A stretch of 64,000 bases of DNA from Paratinospora sagittata (taxonomy: Eukaryota; Streptophyta; Magnoliopsida; Ranunculales; Menispermaceae). Location of the stretch: the NCBI GenBank assembly GCA_035771175.1, contig CM069603.1, forward strand, positions 20,870,286 through 20,934,285, given 5' to 3'. Below the pieces are notes generated by a model. The model saw only the letters and a list, made by a program, of their open reading frames with translations. It had not been told where the DNA came from and ran no database searches. This document shows positions 44,001-58,700 of the stretch, one piece after another (position 1 is the stretch's first letter; every line of letters starts with the position of its first letter). The translations under genes were made by a program, and so were the position numbers.

Positions 44001-47000
44001 TAACGAGAAAAATGTGGGCACTTCTGCTTGCACGATTTTTCTATTCCTTCACCGTTTTGCCAGGTTATCTTAATTGAAATATTCTCTAGTAACACCTAGA
44101 TGATTCCCATTGTCTCGCACGCCCCAAAAATTTTAGATTGAACAATGTTTTGAATTCAAATCATTTTGTAGTACTCTTGCTCTTTAACCTTCAACTTCAA
44201 ATTTTATAAAACACTTATTCTCTGATTTTCAGAAATACAACACGCACGATATTTGCAAGTTAGATTGAGGTTTTCGAAGAGTTTTTCAAGAGAAGAAAGT
44301 AATGATTCTTGCCTTTGAAAAAAAGGGCTTCGAATTGAATCAAAATTGCAATCTGTCTTGATGTTCAGCTAGTTCTTCATTTTATCCCTTGTGTGCTAAG
44401 ATTTGCAGAGGCTATCCATTGTTTAAAACTCTAAGTATATGAAGTGGTCTCGGTAAGATAACACATCAAAGAGGAACACATCACCTGTTTTGCATCAAGA
44501 ACACATCAAACAATAGCTTTCGAATTCTACAATGATCAAGCTCGAAGAACGAAGACATATCTCATGTCTAATGCATTAGTTTGATCTCTGGTGTGTAGGG
44601 TAACCCCTCGATCAATCTTAGCACTAAAACTCTGAAAATTGCAAAGTCTTCAAAATCACTTTCGATATAGTATTTCATTTTTACAAAAATGTTTTCCGAA
44701 AGGTTTTAATCATAATTTTAATGAGTTTTGAATTATTTAAAAGTGTTTATTCTTATATCAAAGTGTTTTGAGTCAATGAAATGGTTCTTTAGTGTCAAAA
44801 TATTAATTTTTCAAAAATAAGGCTATCCAGCAATTGGCACGTCTTAGACTAAAATCTGATATTTCTAACGAGAATTAATGTGGGCCCTTCTGCTTGCTCG
44901 ATTTTTCTATTCCTTCACCGTTTTGCCAGGTTATCTTAATTGAGATATTCTCTAGTAACACCTAGATGATTCCCATTGTCTCGCACGCCCAAAAAACTTT
45001 AGATTGAACAATGTTTTGAATTCAAATCATTTTGTAGTACTCTTGCTCTTTAACCTTCAACTTCAAATTTTATAAAACACTTATTCTCTGATTTTCAAAA
45101 ATACAACACGCACGATATTTGCAAGTTAGATTGAGGTTTTCGAAGAGTTTTTCAAGAGAAGAAAGTAATGATTCCTGCCTTTGCAAAAAAGGGCTTCGAA
45201 TTGAAGCAAAATTGCAATCTGTCTTGATGTTCAGCTAGTTCTTCATTTTATCCCTTGTGTGCTAAGATTTGCAGAGGCTATCCATTGTTTAAAACTCTAA
45301 GTATATGAAGTGGTCTCGGTAAGATAACACATCAAAGAGGAACACATCACCTGTTTTGCATCAAGAACACATCAAACAATAGCTTTCGAATTCTACAATG
45401 ATCAAGCTCGAAGAACGAAGACATATCTCATGTCTAATGCATTAGTTTGATCTCTGGTGTGTAAGGCAACCCCTCGATCAACCTTAGCACTAAAACTCTG
45501 AAAATTGCAAAGTCTTCAAAATCACTTTCGATATAGTATTTCATTTTTACAAAAATGTTTTCCGAAAGGTTTTAATCATAATTTTAAAGAGTTTTGAATT
45601 ATTTAAAAGTGTTTATTCTTATATCAAAGTGTTTTGAGTCAATGAAATGGTTCGTTAGTGTCAAAATATTAATTTTTCAAAAATAAGGCTATCCAGCAAT
45701 TGGCACGTCTTAGACTAAAATCTGATATTTCTAACGAGAAAAATGTGGGCACTTCTGCTTGCACGATTTTTCTATTCCTTCACCGTTTTGCCAGGTTATC
45801 TTAATTGAAATATTCTCTAGTAACACCTAGATGATTCCCATTGTCTCGCACGCCCCAAAAATTTTAGATTGAACAATGTTTTGAATTCAAATCATTTTGT
45901 AGTACTCTTGCTCTTTAACCTTCAACTTCAAATTTTATAAAACACTTATTCTCTGATTTTCAAAAATACAACACGCACGATATTTGCAAGTTAGATTGAG
46001 GTTTTCGAAGAGTTTTTCAAGAGAAGAAAGTAATGATTCTTGCCTTTGAAAAAAAGGGCTTCGAATTGAATCAAAATTGCAATCTGTCTTGATGTTCAGC
46101 TAGTTCTTCATTTTATCCCTTGTGTGCTAAGATTTGCAGAGGCTATCCATTGTTTAAAACTCTAAGTATATGAAGTGGTCTCGGTAAGATAACACATCAA
46201 AGAGGAACACATCACCTGTTTTGCATCAAGAACACATCAAACAATAGCTTTCGAATTCTACAATGATCAAGCTCGAAGAACGAAGACATATCTCATGTCT
46301 AATGCATTAGTTTGATCTCTGGTGTGTAGGGTAACCCCTCGATCAATCTTAGCACTAAAACTCTGAAAATTGCAGAGTCTTCAAAATCACTTTCGATATA
46401 GTATTTCATTTTTACTAAAATGTTTTCCGAAAGGTTTTAATCCTAATTTTAAAGAGCTTTGAATTATTTAAAAGTGTTTATTCTTATATCAAAGTGTTTT
46501 GAGTCAATGAAATGGTTCTTTAGTGTCAAAATATTAATTTTTCAAAAATAAGGCTATCCAGCAATTGGCACGTCTTAGACTAAAATCTGATATTTCTAAC
46601 GAGAAAAATGTGGGCACTTCTGCTTGCTCGATTTTTCTATTCCTTCACCGTTTTGCCAGGTTATCTTAATTGAAATATTCTCTAGTAACACCTAGATGAT
46701 TCCCATTGTCTCGCACGCCCAAAAAACTTTAGATTGAACAATGTTTTGAATTCAAATCATTTTGTAGTACTCTTGCTCTTTAACCTTCAACTTCAAATTT
46801 TATAAAACACTTATTCTCTGATTTTCAAAAATACAACACGCACGATATTTGCAAGTTAGATTGAGGTTTTCGAAGAGTTTTTCAAGAGAAGAAAGTAATG
46901 ATTCTTGCCTTTGAAAAAAAGGGCTTCGAATTGAATCAAAATTGCAATCTGTCTTGATGTTCAGCTAGTTCTTCATTTTATCCCTTGTGTGCTAAGATTT

Positions 47001-50000
47001 GCAGAGGCTATCCATTGTTTAAAACTCTAAGTATATGAAGTGGTCTCGGTAAGATAACACATCAAAGAGGAACACATCACCTGCTTTGCATCAAGAACAC
47101 ATCAAACAATAGCTTTCGAATTCTACAATGATCAAGCTCGAAGAACGAAGACATATCTCATGTCTAATGCATTAGTTTGATCTCTGGTGTGTAAGGCAAC
47201 CCCTCGATCAACCTTAGCACTAAAACTCTGAAAATTGCAAAGTCTTCAAAATCACTTTCGATATAGTATTTCATTTTTACTAAAATGTTTTCCGAAAGGT
47301 TTTAATCATAATTTTAAAGAGTTTTGAATTATTTAAAAGTGTTTATTCTTATATCAAAGTGTTTTGAGTCAATGAAATGGTTCGTTAGTGTCAAAATATT
47401 AATTTTTCAAAAATAAGGCTATCCAGCAATTGGCACGTCTTAGACTAAAATCTGATATTTCTAACGAGAAAAATGTGGGCACTTCTGCTTGCACGATTTT
47501 TCTATTCCTTCACCGTTTTGCCAGGTTATCTTAATTGAAATATTCTCTAGTAACACCTAGATGATTCCCATTGTCTCGCACGCCCCAAAAATTTTAGATT
47601 GAACAATGTTTTGAATTCAAATCATTTTGTAGTACTCTTGCTCTTTAACCTTCAACTTCAAATTTTATAAAACACTTATTCTCTGATTTTCAGAAATACA
47701 ACACGCACGATATTTGCAAGTTAGATTGAGGTTTTCGAAGAGTTTTTCAAGAGAAGAAAGTAATGATTCTTGCCTTTGAAAAAAAGGGCTTCGAATTGAA
47801 TCAAAATTGCAATCTGTCTTGATGTTCAGCTAGTTCTTCATTTTATCCCTTGTGTGCTAAGATTTGCAGAGGCTATCCATTGTTTAAAACTCTAAGTATA
47901 TGAAGTGGTCTCGGTAAGATAACACATCAAAGAGGAACACATCACCTGTTTTGCATCAAGAACACATCAAACAATAGCTTTCGAATTCTACAATGATCAA
48001 GCTCGAAGAACGAAGACATATCTCATGTCTAATGCATTAGTTTGATCTCTGGTGTGTAGGGTAACCCCTCGATCAATCTTAGCACAAAAACTCTGAAAAT
48101 TGCAGAGTCTTCAAAATCACTTTCGATATAGTATTTCATTTTTACTAAAATGTTTTCCGAAAGGTTTTAATCCTAATTTTAAACAGCTTTGAATTATTTA
48201 AAAGTGTTTATTCTTATATCAAAGTGTTTTGAGTCAATGAAATGGTTCTTTAGTGTCAAAATATTAATTTTTCAAAAATAAGGCTATCCAGCAATTGGCA
48301 CGTCTTAGACTAAAATCTGATATTTCTAACGAGAAAAATGTGGGCACTTCTGCTTGCTCGATTTTTCTATTCCTTCACCGTTTTGCCAGGTTATCTTAAT
48401 TGAAATATTCTCTAGTAACACCTAGATGATTCCCATTGTCTCGCACGCCCAAAAAACTTTAGATTGAACAATGTTTTGAATTCAAATCATTTTGTAGTAC
48501 TCTTGCTCTTTAACCTTCAACTTCAAATTTTATAAAACACTTATTCTCTGATTTTCAAAAATACAACACGCACGATATTTGCAAGTTAGATTGAGGTTTT
48601 CGAAGAGTTTTTCAAGAGAAGAAAGTAATGATTCCTGCCTTTGCAAAAAAGGGCTTCGAATTGAATCAAAATTGCAATCTGTCTTGATGTTCAGCTAGTT
48701 CTTCATTTTATCCCTTGTGTGCTAAGATTTGCAGAGGCTATCCATTTTTTAAAACTCTAAGTATATGAAGTGGTCTCGGTAAGATAACACATCAAAGAGG
48801 AACACATCACCTGCTTTGCATCAAGAACACATCAAACAATAGCTTTCGAATTCTACAATGATCAAGCTCGAAGAACGAAGACATATCTCATGTCTAATGC
48901 ATTAGTTTGATCTCTGGTGTGTAAGGTAACCCCTCGATCAATCTTAGCACTAAAACTCTGAAAATTGCAAAGTCTTCAAAATCACTTTCGATATAGTATT
49001 TCATTTTTACAAAAATGTTTTCCGAAAAGGTTTTAATCATAATTTTAAAGAGTTTTGAATTATTGAAAAGTGTTTATTCTTATATCAAAGTGTTTTGAGT
49101 CAATGAAATGGTTCTTTAGTGTCAAAATATTAATTTTTCAAAAATAAGGCTATCCAGCAATTGGCACGTCTTAGACTAAAATATGATATTTCTAACGAGA
49201 AAAATGTGGGCACTTCTGCTTGCTCGGTTTTTCTATTCCTTCACAGTTTTGCCAGGTTATCTTAATTGAAATATTCTCTAGTAACACCTAGATGATTCCC
49301 ATTGTCTCGCACGCCCAAAAAACTTTAGATTGAACAATGTTTTGAATTCAAATCATTTTGTAGTACTCTTGCTCTTTAACCTTCAACTTCAAATTTTATA
49401 AAACACTTATTCTCTGATTTTCAAAAATACAACACGCACGATATTTGCAAGTTAGATTGAGGTTTTCGAAGAGTTTTTCAAGAGAAGAAAGTAATGATTC
49501 TTGCCTTTGCAAAAAAGGGCTTCGAATTGAATCAAAATTGCAATCTGTCTTGATGTTCAGCTAGTTCTTCATTTTATCCCTTGTGTGCTAAGATTTGCAG
49601 AGGCTATCCATTGTTTAAAACTCTAAGTATATGAAGTGGTCTCGGTAAGATAACACATCAAAGAGGAACACATCACCTGTTTTGCATCAAGAACACATCA
49701 AACAATAGCTTTCGAATTCTACAATGATCAAGCTCGAAGAACGAAGACATATCTCATGTCTAATGCATTAGTTTGATCTCTGGTGTGTAGGGTAACCCCT
49801 CGATCAATCTTAGCACTAAAACTCTGAAAATTGCAAAGTCTTCAAAATCACTTTCGATATAGTATTTCATTTTTACAAAAATGTTTTCCGAAAGGTTTTA
49901 ATCATAATTTTAATGAGTTTTGAATTATTTAAAAGTGTTTATTCTTATATCAAAGTGTTTTGAGTCAATGAAATGGTTCTTTAGTGTCAAAATATTAATT

Positions 50001-51904
50001 TTTCAAAAATAAGGCTATCCAGCAATTGGCACGTCTTAGACTAAAATCTGATATTTCTAACGAGAAAAATGTGGGCCCTTCTGCTTGCTCGATTTTTCTA
50101 TTCCTTCACCGTTTTGCCAGGTTATCTTAATTGAGATATTCTCTAGTAACACCTAGATGATTCCCATTGTCTCGCACGCCCAAAAAACTTTAGATTGAAC
50201 AATGTTTTGAATTCAAATCATTTTGTAGTACTCTTGCTCTTTAACCTTCAACTTCAAATTTTATAAAACACTTATTCTCTGATTTTCAAAAATACAACAC
50301 GCACGATATTTGCAAGTTAGATTGAGGTTTTCGAAGAGTTTTTCAAGAGAAGAAAGTAATGATTCCTGCCTTTGCAAAAAAGGGCTTCGAATTGAATCAA
50401 AATTGCAATCTGTCTTGATGTTCAGCTAGTTCTTCATTTTATCCCTTGTGTGCTAAGATTTGCAGAGGCTATCCATTGTTTAAAACTCTAAGTATATGAA
50501 GTGGTCTCGGTAAGATAACACATCAAAGAGGAACACATCACCTGTTTTGCATCAAGAACACATCAAACAATAGCTTTCGAATTCTACAATGATCAAGCTC
50601 GAAGAACGAAGACATATCTCATGTCTAATGCATTAGTTTGATCTCTGGTGTGTAAGGCAACCCCTCGATCAACCTTAGCACTAAAACTCTGAAAATTGCA
50701 AAGTCTTCAAAATCACTTTCGATATAGTATTTCATTTTTACAAAAATGTTTTCCGAAAGGTTTTAATCATAATTTTAAAGAGTTTTGAATTATTTAAAAG
50801 TGTTTATTCTTATATCAAAGTGTTTTGAGTCAATGAAATGGTTCGTTAGTGTCAAAATATTAATTTTTCAAAAATAAGGCTATCCAGCAATTGGCACGTC
50901 TTAGACTAAAATCTGATATTTCTAACGAGAAAAATGTGGGCACTTCTGCTTGCACGATTTTTCTATTCCTTCACCGTTTTGCCAGGTTATCTTAATTGAA
51001 ATATTCTCTAGTAACACCTAGATGATTCCCATTGTCTCGCACGCCCCAAAAATTTTAGATTGAACAATGTTTTGAATTCAAATCATTTTGTAGTACTCTT
51101 GCTCTTTAACCTTCAACTTCAAATTTTATAAAACACTTATTCTCTGATTTTCAAAAATACAACACGCACGATATTTGCAAGTTAGATTGAGGTTTTCGAA
51201 GAGTTTTTCAAGAGAAGAAAGTAATGATTCTTGCCTTTGAAAAAAAGGGCTTCGAATTGAATCAAAATTGCAATCTGTCTTGATGTTCAGCTAGTTCTTC
51301 ATTTTATCCCTTGTGTGCTAAGATTTGCAGAGGCTATCCATTGTTTAAAACTCTAAGTATATGAAGTGGTCTCGGTAAGATAACACATCAAAGAGGAACA
51401 CATCACCTGTTTTGCATCAAGAACACATCAAACAATAGCTTTCGAATTCTACAATGATCAAGCTCGAAGAACGAAGACATATCTCATGTCTAATGCATTA
51501 GTTTGATCTCTGGTGTGTAGGGTAACCCCTCGATCAATCTTAGCACTAAAACTCTGAAAATTGCAGAGTCTTCAAAATCACTTTCGATATAGTATTTCAT
51601 TTTTACTAAAATGTTTTCCGAAAGGTTTTAATCCTAATTTTAAAGAGCTTTGAATTATTTAAAAGTGTTTATTCTTATATCAAAGTGTTTTGAGTCAATG
51701 AAATGGTTCTTTAGTGTCAAAATATTAATTTTTCAAAAATAAGGCTATCCAGCAATTGGCACGTCTTAGACTAAAATCTGATATTTCTAACGAGAAAAAT
51801 GTGGGCACTTCTGCTTGCTCGATTTTTCTATTCCTTCACCGTTTTGCCAGGTTATCTTAATTGAAATATTCTCTAGTAACACCTAGATGATTCCCATTGT
51901 CTCG
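38061..51904. repeat. Large higher-order block with 10-monomer (8,653-bp) periodicity
   Basis: Six consecutive monomers at 38061-43252 (45-50) correspond in order and subtype to six at 46714-51904 (55-60). Private markers recur at exactly 8,653 bp: GCACAAAAAC at 39429 and 48082, the ATTTTTTAAA change at 40091 and 48744, and the GAAAAGG insertion with ATTGAAAAG in monomers 47 and 57. Further shared states are CCTGCTTTGC, TGCACGATTT and the CAGAGTC / CCTAAT set. The intervening monomers 51-54 are explained by a separate, later four-monomer duplication, so the original unit was probably a hexamer. Confidence 0.82.
40657..47578. repeat. Tetrameric duplication (3,461 bp) nested in the larger block
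   Basis: Monomers 48-51 and 52-55 correspond one to one. Two markers found nowhere else in the array recur at 3,461 bp: GAATTAATG followed by GGGCCC (41411 and 44872) and GAAGCAAAA in place of GAATCAAAA (41742 and 45203). The start of monomer 52 has CCCCAAAAATTTTAG and TTCAGAAATAC, unlike monomer 48, so the left junction of the duplication falls inside the monomer before the GAATTAATG site. The markers are absent from the matching monomers 58 and 59, which dates this duplication after the larger one. Confidence 0.85.
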
Positions 51905-52770
51905 CACGCCCAAAAAACTTTAGATTGAACAATGTTTTGAATTCAAATCATTTTGTAGTACTCTTGCTCTTTAACCTTCAACTTCAAATTTTATAAAACA
52001 CTTATTCTCTGATTTTCAAAAATACAACACGCACGATATTTGCAAGTTAGATTGAGGTTTTCGAAGAGTTTTTCAAGAGAAGAAAGTAATGATTCCTGCC
52101 TTTGCAAAAAAGGGCTTCGAATTGAATCAAAATTGCAATCTGTCTTGATGTTCAGCTAGTTCTTCATTTTATCCCTTGTGTGCTAAGATTTGCAGAGGCT
52201 ATCCATTTTTTAAAACTCTAAGTATATGAAGTGGTCTCGGTAAGATAACACATCAAAGAGGAACACATCACCTGCTTTGCATCAAGAACACATCAAAAAA
52301 TAGCTTTCGAATTCTACAATGATCAATCTCGAAGAACGAAGACATATCTAATGTCTAATGCATTAGTTTGATCTCTGGTGTGTAAGGTAACCCCTCGATC
52401 AATCTTAGCACTAAAACTCTGAAAATTGCAAAGTCTTCAAAATCACTTTCGATATAGTATTTCATTTTTACAAAAATGTTTTCCGAAAAGGTTTTAATCA
52501 TAATTTTAAAGAGTTTTGAATTATTGAAAAGTGTTTATTCTTATATCAAAGTGTTTTGAGTCAATGAAATGGTTCTTTAGTGTCAAAATATTAATTTTTC
52601 AAAAATAAGGCTATCCAGCAATTGGCACGTCTTAGACTAAAATCTGATATTTCTAACGAGAAAAATGTGGGCCCTTCTGCTTGCTCGATTTTTCTATTCC
52701 TTCACCGTTTTGCCAGGTTATCTTAATTGAGATATTCTCTAGTAACACCTAGATGATTCCCATTGTCTCG

Positions 52771-55700
52771 CACGCCCAAAAAACTTTAGATTGAACAATG
52801 TTTTGAATTCAAATCATTTTGTAGTACTCTTGCTCTTTAACCTTCAACTTCAAATTTTATAAAACACTTATTCTCTGATTTTCAAAAATACAACACGCAC
52901 GATATTTGCAAGTTAGATTGAGGTTTTCGAAGAGTTTTTCAAGAGAAGAAAGTAATGATTCTTGCCTTTGCAAAAAATGGCTTCGAATTGAATCAAAATT
53001 GCAATCTGTCTTGATGTTCAGCTAGTTCTTCATTTTATCCCTTGTGTGCTAAGATTTGCAGAGGCTATCCATTGTTTAAAACTCTAAGTATATGAAGTGG
53101 TCTCGGTAAGATAACACATCAAAGAGGAACACATCACCTGTTTTGCATCAAGAACACATCAAACAATAGCTTTCGAATTCTACAATGATCAAGCTCGAAG
53201 AACGAAGACATATCTCATGTCTAATGCATTAGTTTGATCTCTGGTGTGTAAGGCAACCCCTCGATCAACCTTAGCACTAAAACTCTGAAAATTGCAAAGT
53301 CTTCAAAATCGCTTTCGATATAGTATTTCATTTTTACAAAAATGTTTTCCGAAAGGTTTTAATCATAATTTTAAAGAGTTTTGAATTATTTAAAAGTGTT
53401 TATTCTTATATCAAAGTGTTTTGAGTCAATGAAATGGTTCGTTAGTGTCAAAATATTAATTTTTCAAAAATAAGGCTATCCAGCAATTGGCACGTCTTAG
53501 ACTAAAATCTGATATTTCTAACGAGAAAAATGTGGGCACTTCTGCTTGCACGATTTTTCTATTCCTTCACCGTTTTGCCAGGTTATCTTAATTGAAATAT
53601 TCTCTAGTAACACCTAGATGATTCCCATTGTCTCGCACGCCCCAAAAATTTTAGATTGAACAATGTTTTGAATTCAAATCATTTTGTAGTACTCTTGCTC
53701 TTTAACCTTCAACTTCAAATTTTATAAAACACTTATTCTCTGATTTTCAAAAATACAACACGCACGATATTTGCAAGTTAGATTGAGGTTTTCGAAGAGT
53801 TTTTCAAGAGAAGAAAGTAATGATTCTTGCCTTTGAAAAAAAGGGCTTCGAATTGAATCAAAATTGCAATCTGTCTTGATGTTCAGCTAGTTCTTCATTT
53901 TATCCCTTGTGTGCTAAGATTTGCAGAGGCTATCCATTGTTTAAAACTCTAAGTATATGAAGTGGTCTCGGTAAGATAACACATCAAAGAGGAACACATC
54001 ACCTGTTCTGCATCAAGAACACATCAAACAATAGCTTTCGAATTCTACAATGATCAAGCTCGAAGAACGAAGACATATCTCATGTCTAATGCATTAGTTT
54101 GATCTCTGGTGTGTAGGGTAACCCCTCGATCAATCTTAGCACTAAAACTCTGAAAATTGCAGAGTCTTCAAAATCACTTTCGATATAGTATTTCATTTTT
54201 ACTAAAATGTTTTCCGAAAGGTTTTAATCCTAATTTTAAAGAGCTTTGAATTATTTAAAAGTGTTTATTCTTATATCAAAGTGTTTTGAGTCAATGAAAT
54301 GGTTCTTTAGTGTCAAAATATTAATTTTTCAAAAATAAGGCTATCCAGCAATTGGCACGTCTTAGACTAAAATCTGATATTTCTAACGAGAAAAATGTGG
54401 GCACTTCTGCTTGCTCGATTTTTCTATTCCTTCACCGTTTTGCCAGCTTATCTTAATTGAAATATTCTCTAGTAACACCTAGATGATTCCCATTGTCTCG
54501 CACGCCCAAAAAACTTTAGAATGAACAATGTTTTGAATTCAAATCATTTTGTAGTACTCTTGCTCTTTAACCTTCAACTTCAAATTTTATAAAACACTTA
54601 TTCTCTGATTTTCAAAAATACAACACGCACGATATTTGCAAGTTAGATTGAGGTTTTCGAAGAGTTTTTCAAGAGAAGAAAGTAATGATTCCTGCCTTTG
54701 CAAAAAAGGGCTTCGAATTGAATCAAAATTGCAATCTGTCTTGATGTTCAGCTAGTTCTTCATTTTATCCCTTGTGTGCTAAGATTTGCAGAGGCTATCC
54801 ATTTTTTAAAACTCTAAGTATATGAAGTGGTCTCGGTAAGATAACACATCAAAGAGGAACACATCACCTGCTTTGCATCAAGAACACATCAAAAAATAGC
54901 TTTCGAATTCTACAATGATCAAGCTCGAAGAACGAAGACATATCTCATGTCTAATGCATTAGTTTGATCTCTGGTGTGTAAGGTAACCCCTCGATCAATC
55001 TTAGCACTAAAACTCTGAAAATTGCAAAGTCTTCAAAATCACTTTCGATATAGTATTTCATTTTTACAAAAATGTTTTCCGAAAAGGTTTTAATCATAAT
55101 TTTAAAGAGTTTTGAATTATTGAAAAGTGTTTATTCTTATATCAAAGTGTTTTGAGTCAATGAAATGGTTCTTTAGTGTCAAAATATTAATTTTTCAAAA
55201 ATAAGGCTATCCAGCAATTGGCACGTCTTAGACTAAAATCTGATATTTCTAACGAGAAAAATGTGGGCACTTCTGCTTGCTCGGTTTTTCTATTCCTTCA
55301 CAGTTTTGCCAGGTTATCTTAATTGAAATATTCTCTAGTAACACCTAGATGATTCCCATTGTCTCGCACGCCCAAAAAACTTTAGATTGAACAATGTTTT
55401 GAATTCAAATCATTTTGTAGTACTCTTGCTCTTTAACCTTCAACTTCAAATTTTATAAAACACTTATTCTCTGATTTTCAAAAATACAACACGCACGATA
55501 TTTGCAAGTTAGATTGAGGTTTTCGAAGAGTTTTTCAAGAGAAGAAAGTAATGATTCTTGCCTTTGCAAAAAAGGGCTTCGAATTGAATCAAAATTGCAA
55601 TCTGTCTTGATGTTCAGCTAGTTCTTCATTTTATCCCTTGTGTGCTAAGATTTGCAGAGGCTATCCATTGTTTAAAACTCTAAGTATATGAAGTGGTCTC

Positions 55701-58700
55701 GGTAAGATAACACATCAAAGAGGAACACATCACCTGTTTTGCATCAAGAACACATCAAACAATAGCTTTCGAATTCTACAATGATCAAGCTCGAGGAACG
55801 AAGACATATCTCATGTCTAATGCATTAGTTTGATCTCTGGTGTGTAGGGTAACCCCTCGATCAATCTTAGCACTAAAACTCTGAAAATTGCAAAGTCTTC
55901 AAAATCACTTTCGATATAGTATTTCATTTTTACAAAAATGTTTTCCGAAAGGTTTTAATCATAATTTTAAAGAGTTTTGAATTATTTAAAAGTGTTTATT
56001 CTTATATCAAAGTGTTTTGAGTCAATGAAATGGTTCTTTAGTATCAAAATATTAATTTTTCAAAAATAAGGCTATCCAGCAATTGGCACGTCTTAGACAA
56101 AAATCTGATATTTCTAACGAGAAAAATGTGGGCACTTCTGCTTGCTCGATTTTTCTATTCCTTCACAGTTTTGCCAGGTTATCTTAATTGAAATATTCTC
56201 TAGTAACACCTAGATGATTCCCATTGTCTCGCACGCCCAAAAAACTTTAGATTGAACAATGTTTTGAATTCAAATCATTTTGTAGTACTCTTGCTCTTTA
56301 ACCTTCAACTTCAAATTTTATAAAACACTCATTCTCTGATTTTCAAAAATTCAACACGCACGATATTTGCAAGTTAGATTGAGGTTTTCGAAGAGTTTTT
56401 CAAGAGAAGAAAGTAATGATTCTTGCCTTTGCAAAAAAAGGCTTCGAATTGAATCAAAATTGCAATCTGTCTTGATGTTCAGCTAGTTCTTCATTTTATC
56501 CCTTGTGTGCTAAGATTTGCAGAGGCTATCCATTGTTTAAAACTCTAAGTATATGAAGTGGTCTCGGTAAGATAACACATCAAAGAGGAACACATCACCT
56601 GTTTTGCATCAAGAACACATCAAACAATAGCTTTCGAATTCTACAATGATCAAGCTCGAAGAACGAAGACATATCTCATGTCTAATGCATTAGTTTGATC
56701 TCTGGTGTGTAAGGCAACCCCTCGATCAACCTTAGCACTAAAACTCTGAAAATTGCAAAGTCTTCAAAATCACTTTCGATATAGTATTTCATTTTTACAA
56801 AAATGTTTTCCGAAAGGTTTTAATCATAATTTTAAAGAGTTTTGAATTATTTAAAAGTGTTTATTCTTATATCAAAGTGTTTTGAGTCAATGAAATGGTT
56901 CGTTAGTGTCAAAATATTAATTTTTCAAAAATAAGGCTATCCAGCAATTGGCACGTCTTAGACTAAAATCTGATATTTCTAACGAGAAAAATGTGGGCAC
57001 TTCTGCTTGCTCGATTTTTCTATTCCTTCACCGTTTTGCCAGGTTATCTTAATTGAAATATTCTCTAGTAACACCTAGATGATTCCCATTGTCTCGCACG
57101 CCCCAAAAATTTTAGATTGAACAATGTTTTGAATTCAAATCATTTTGTAGTACTCTTGCTCTTTAACCTTCAACTTCAAATTTTATAAAACACTTATTCT
57201 CTGATTTTCAAAAATACAACACGCACGATATTTGCAAGTTAGATTGAGGTTTTCGAAGAGTTTTTCAAGAGAAGAAAGTAATGATTCTTGCCTTTGCAAA
57301 AAAGGGCTTCGAATTGAATCAAAATTGCAATCTGTCTTGATGTTCAGCTAGTTCTTCATTTTATCCCTTGTGTGCTAAGATTTGCAGAGGCTATCCATTG
57401 TTTAAAACTCTAAGTATATGAAGTGGTCTCGGTAAGATAACACATCAAAGAGGAACACATCACCTGTTTTGCATCAAGAACACATCAAACAATAGCTTTC
57501 GAATTCTACAATGATCAAGCTCGAAGAACGAAGACATATCTCAAGTCTAATGCATTAGTTTGATCTCTGGTGTGTAGGGTAACCCCTCGATCAATCTTAG
57601 CACTAAAACTCTGAAAATTGCAAAGTCTTCAAAATCACTTTCGATATAGTATTTCATTTTTACAAAAATGTTTTCCGAAAAATTTTAATCATAATTTTAA
57701 TGAGTTTTGAATTATTTAAAAGTGTTTATTCTTAAATCAAAGTGTTTTGAGTCAATGAAATGGTTCTTTAGTATCAAAATATTAATTTTTCAAAAATAAG
57801 GCTATCCAGCAATTGGCACGTCTTAGACAAAAATCTGATATTTCTAACGAGAAAAATGTGGGCACTTCTGCTTGCTCGATTTTTCTATTCCTTCACAGTT
57901 TTGCCAGGTTATCTTAATTGAAATATTCTCTAGTAACACCTAGATGATTCCCATTGTCTCGCACGCCCAAAAAACTTTAGATTGAACAATGTTTTGAATT
58001 CAAATCATTTTGTAGTACTCTTGCTCTTTAACCTTCAACTTCAAATTTTATAAAACACTCATTCTCTGATTTTCAAAAATTCAACACGCACGATATTTGC
58101 AAGTTAGATTGAGGTTTTCGAAGAGTTTTTCAAGAGAAGAAAGTAATGATTCTTGCCTTTGCAAAAAAAGGCTTCGAATTGAATCAAAATTGCAATCTGT
58201 CTTGATGTTCAGCTAGTTCTTCATTTTATCCCTTGTGTGCTAAGATTTGCAGAGGCTATCCATTGTTTAAAACTCTAAGTATATGAAGTGGTCTCGGTAA
58301 GATAACACATCAAAGAGGAACACATCACCTGTTTTGCATCAAGAACACATCAAACAATAGCTTTCGAATTCTACAATGATCAAGCTCGAAGAACGAAGAC
58401 ATATCTCATGTCTAATGCATTAGTTTGATCTCTGGTGTGTAGGGTAACCCCTCGATCAATCTTAGCACTAAAACTCTGAAAATTGCAAAGTCTTCAAAAT
58501 CACTTTCGATATAGTATTTCATTTTTACAAATATGTTTTCCGAAAGGTTTTAATCATAATTTTAATGAGTTTTGAATTATTTAAAAGTGTTTATTCTTAT
58601 ATCAAAGTGTTTTGAGTCAATGAAATGGTTCTTTAGTATCAAAATATTAATTTTTCAAAAATAAGGCTATCCAGCAATTGGCACGTCTTAGACAAAAATC

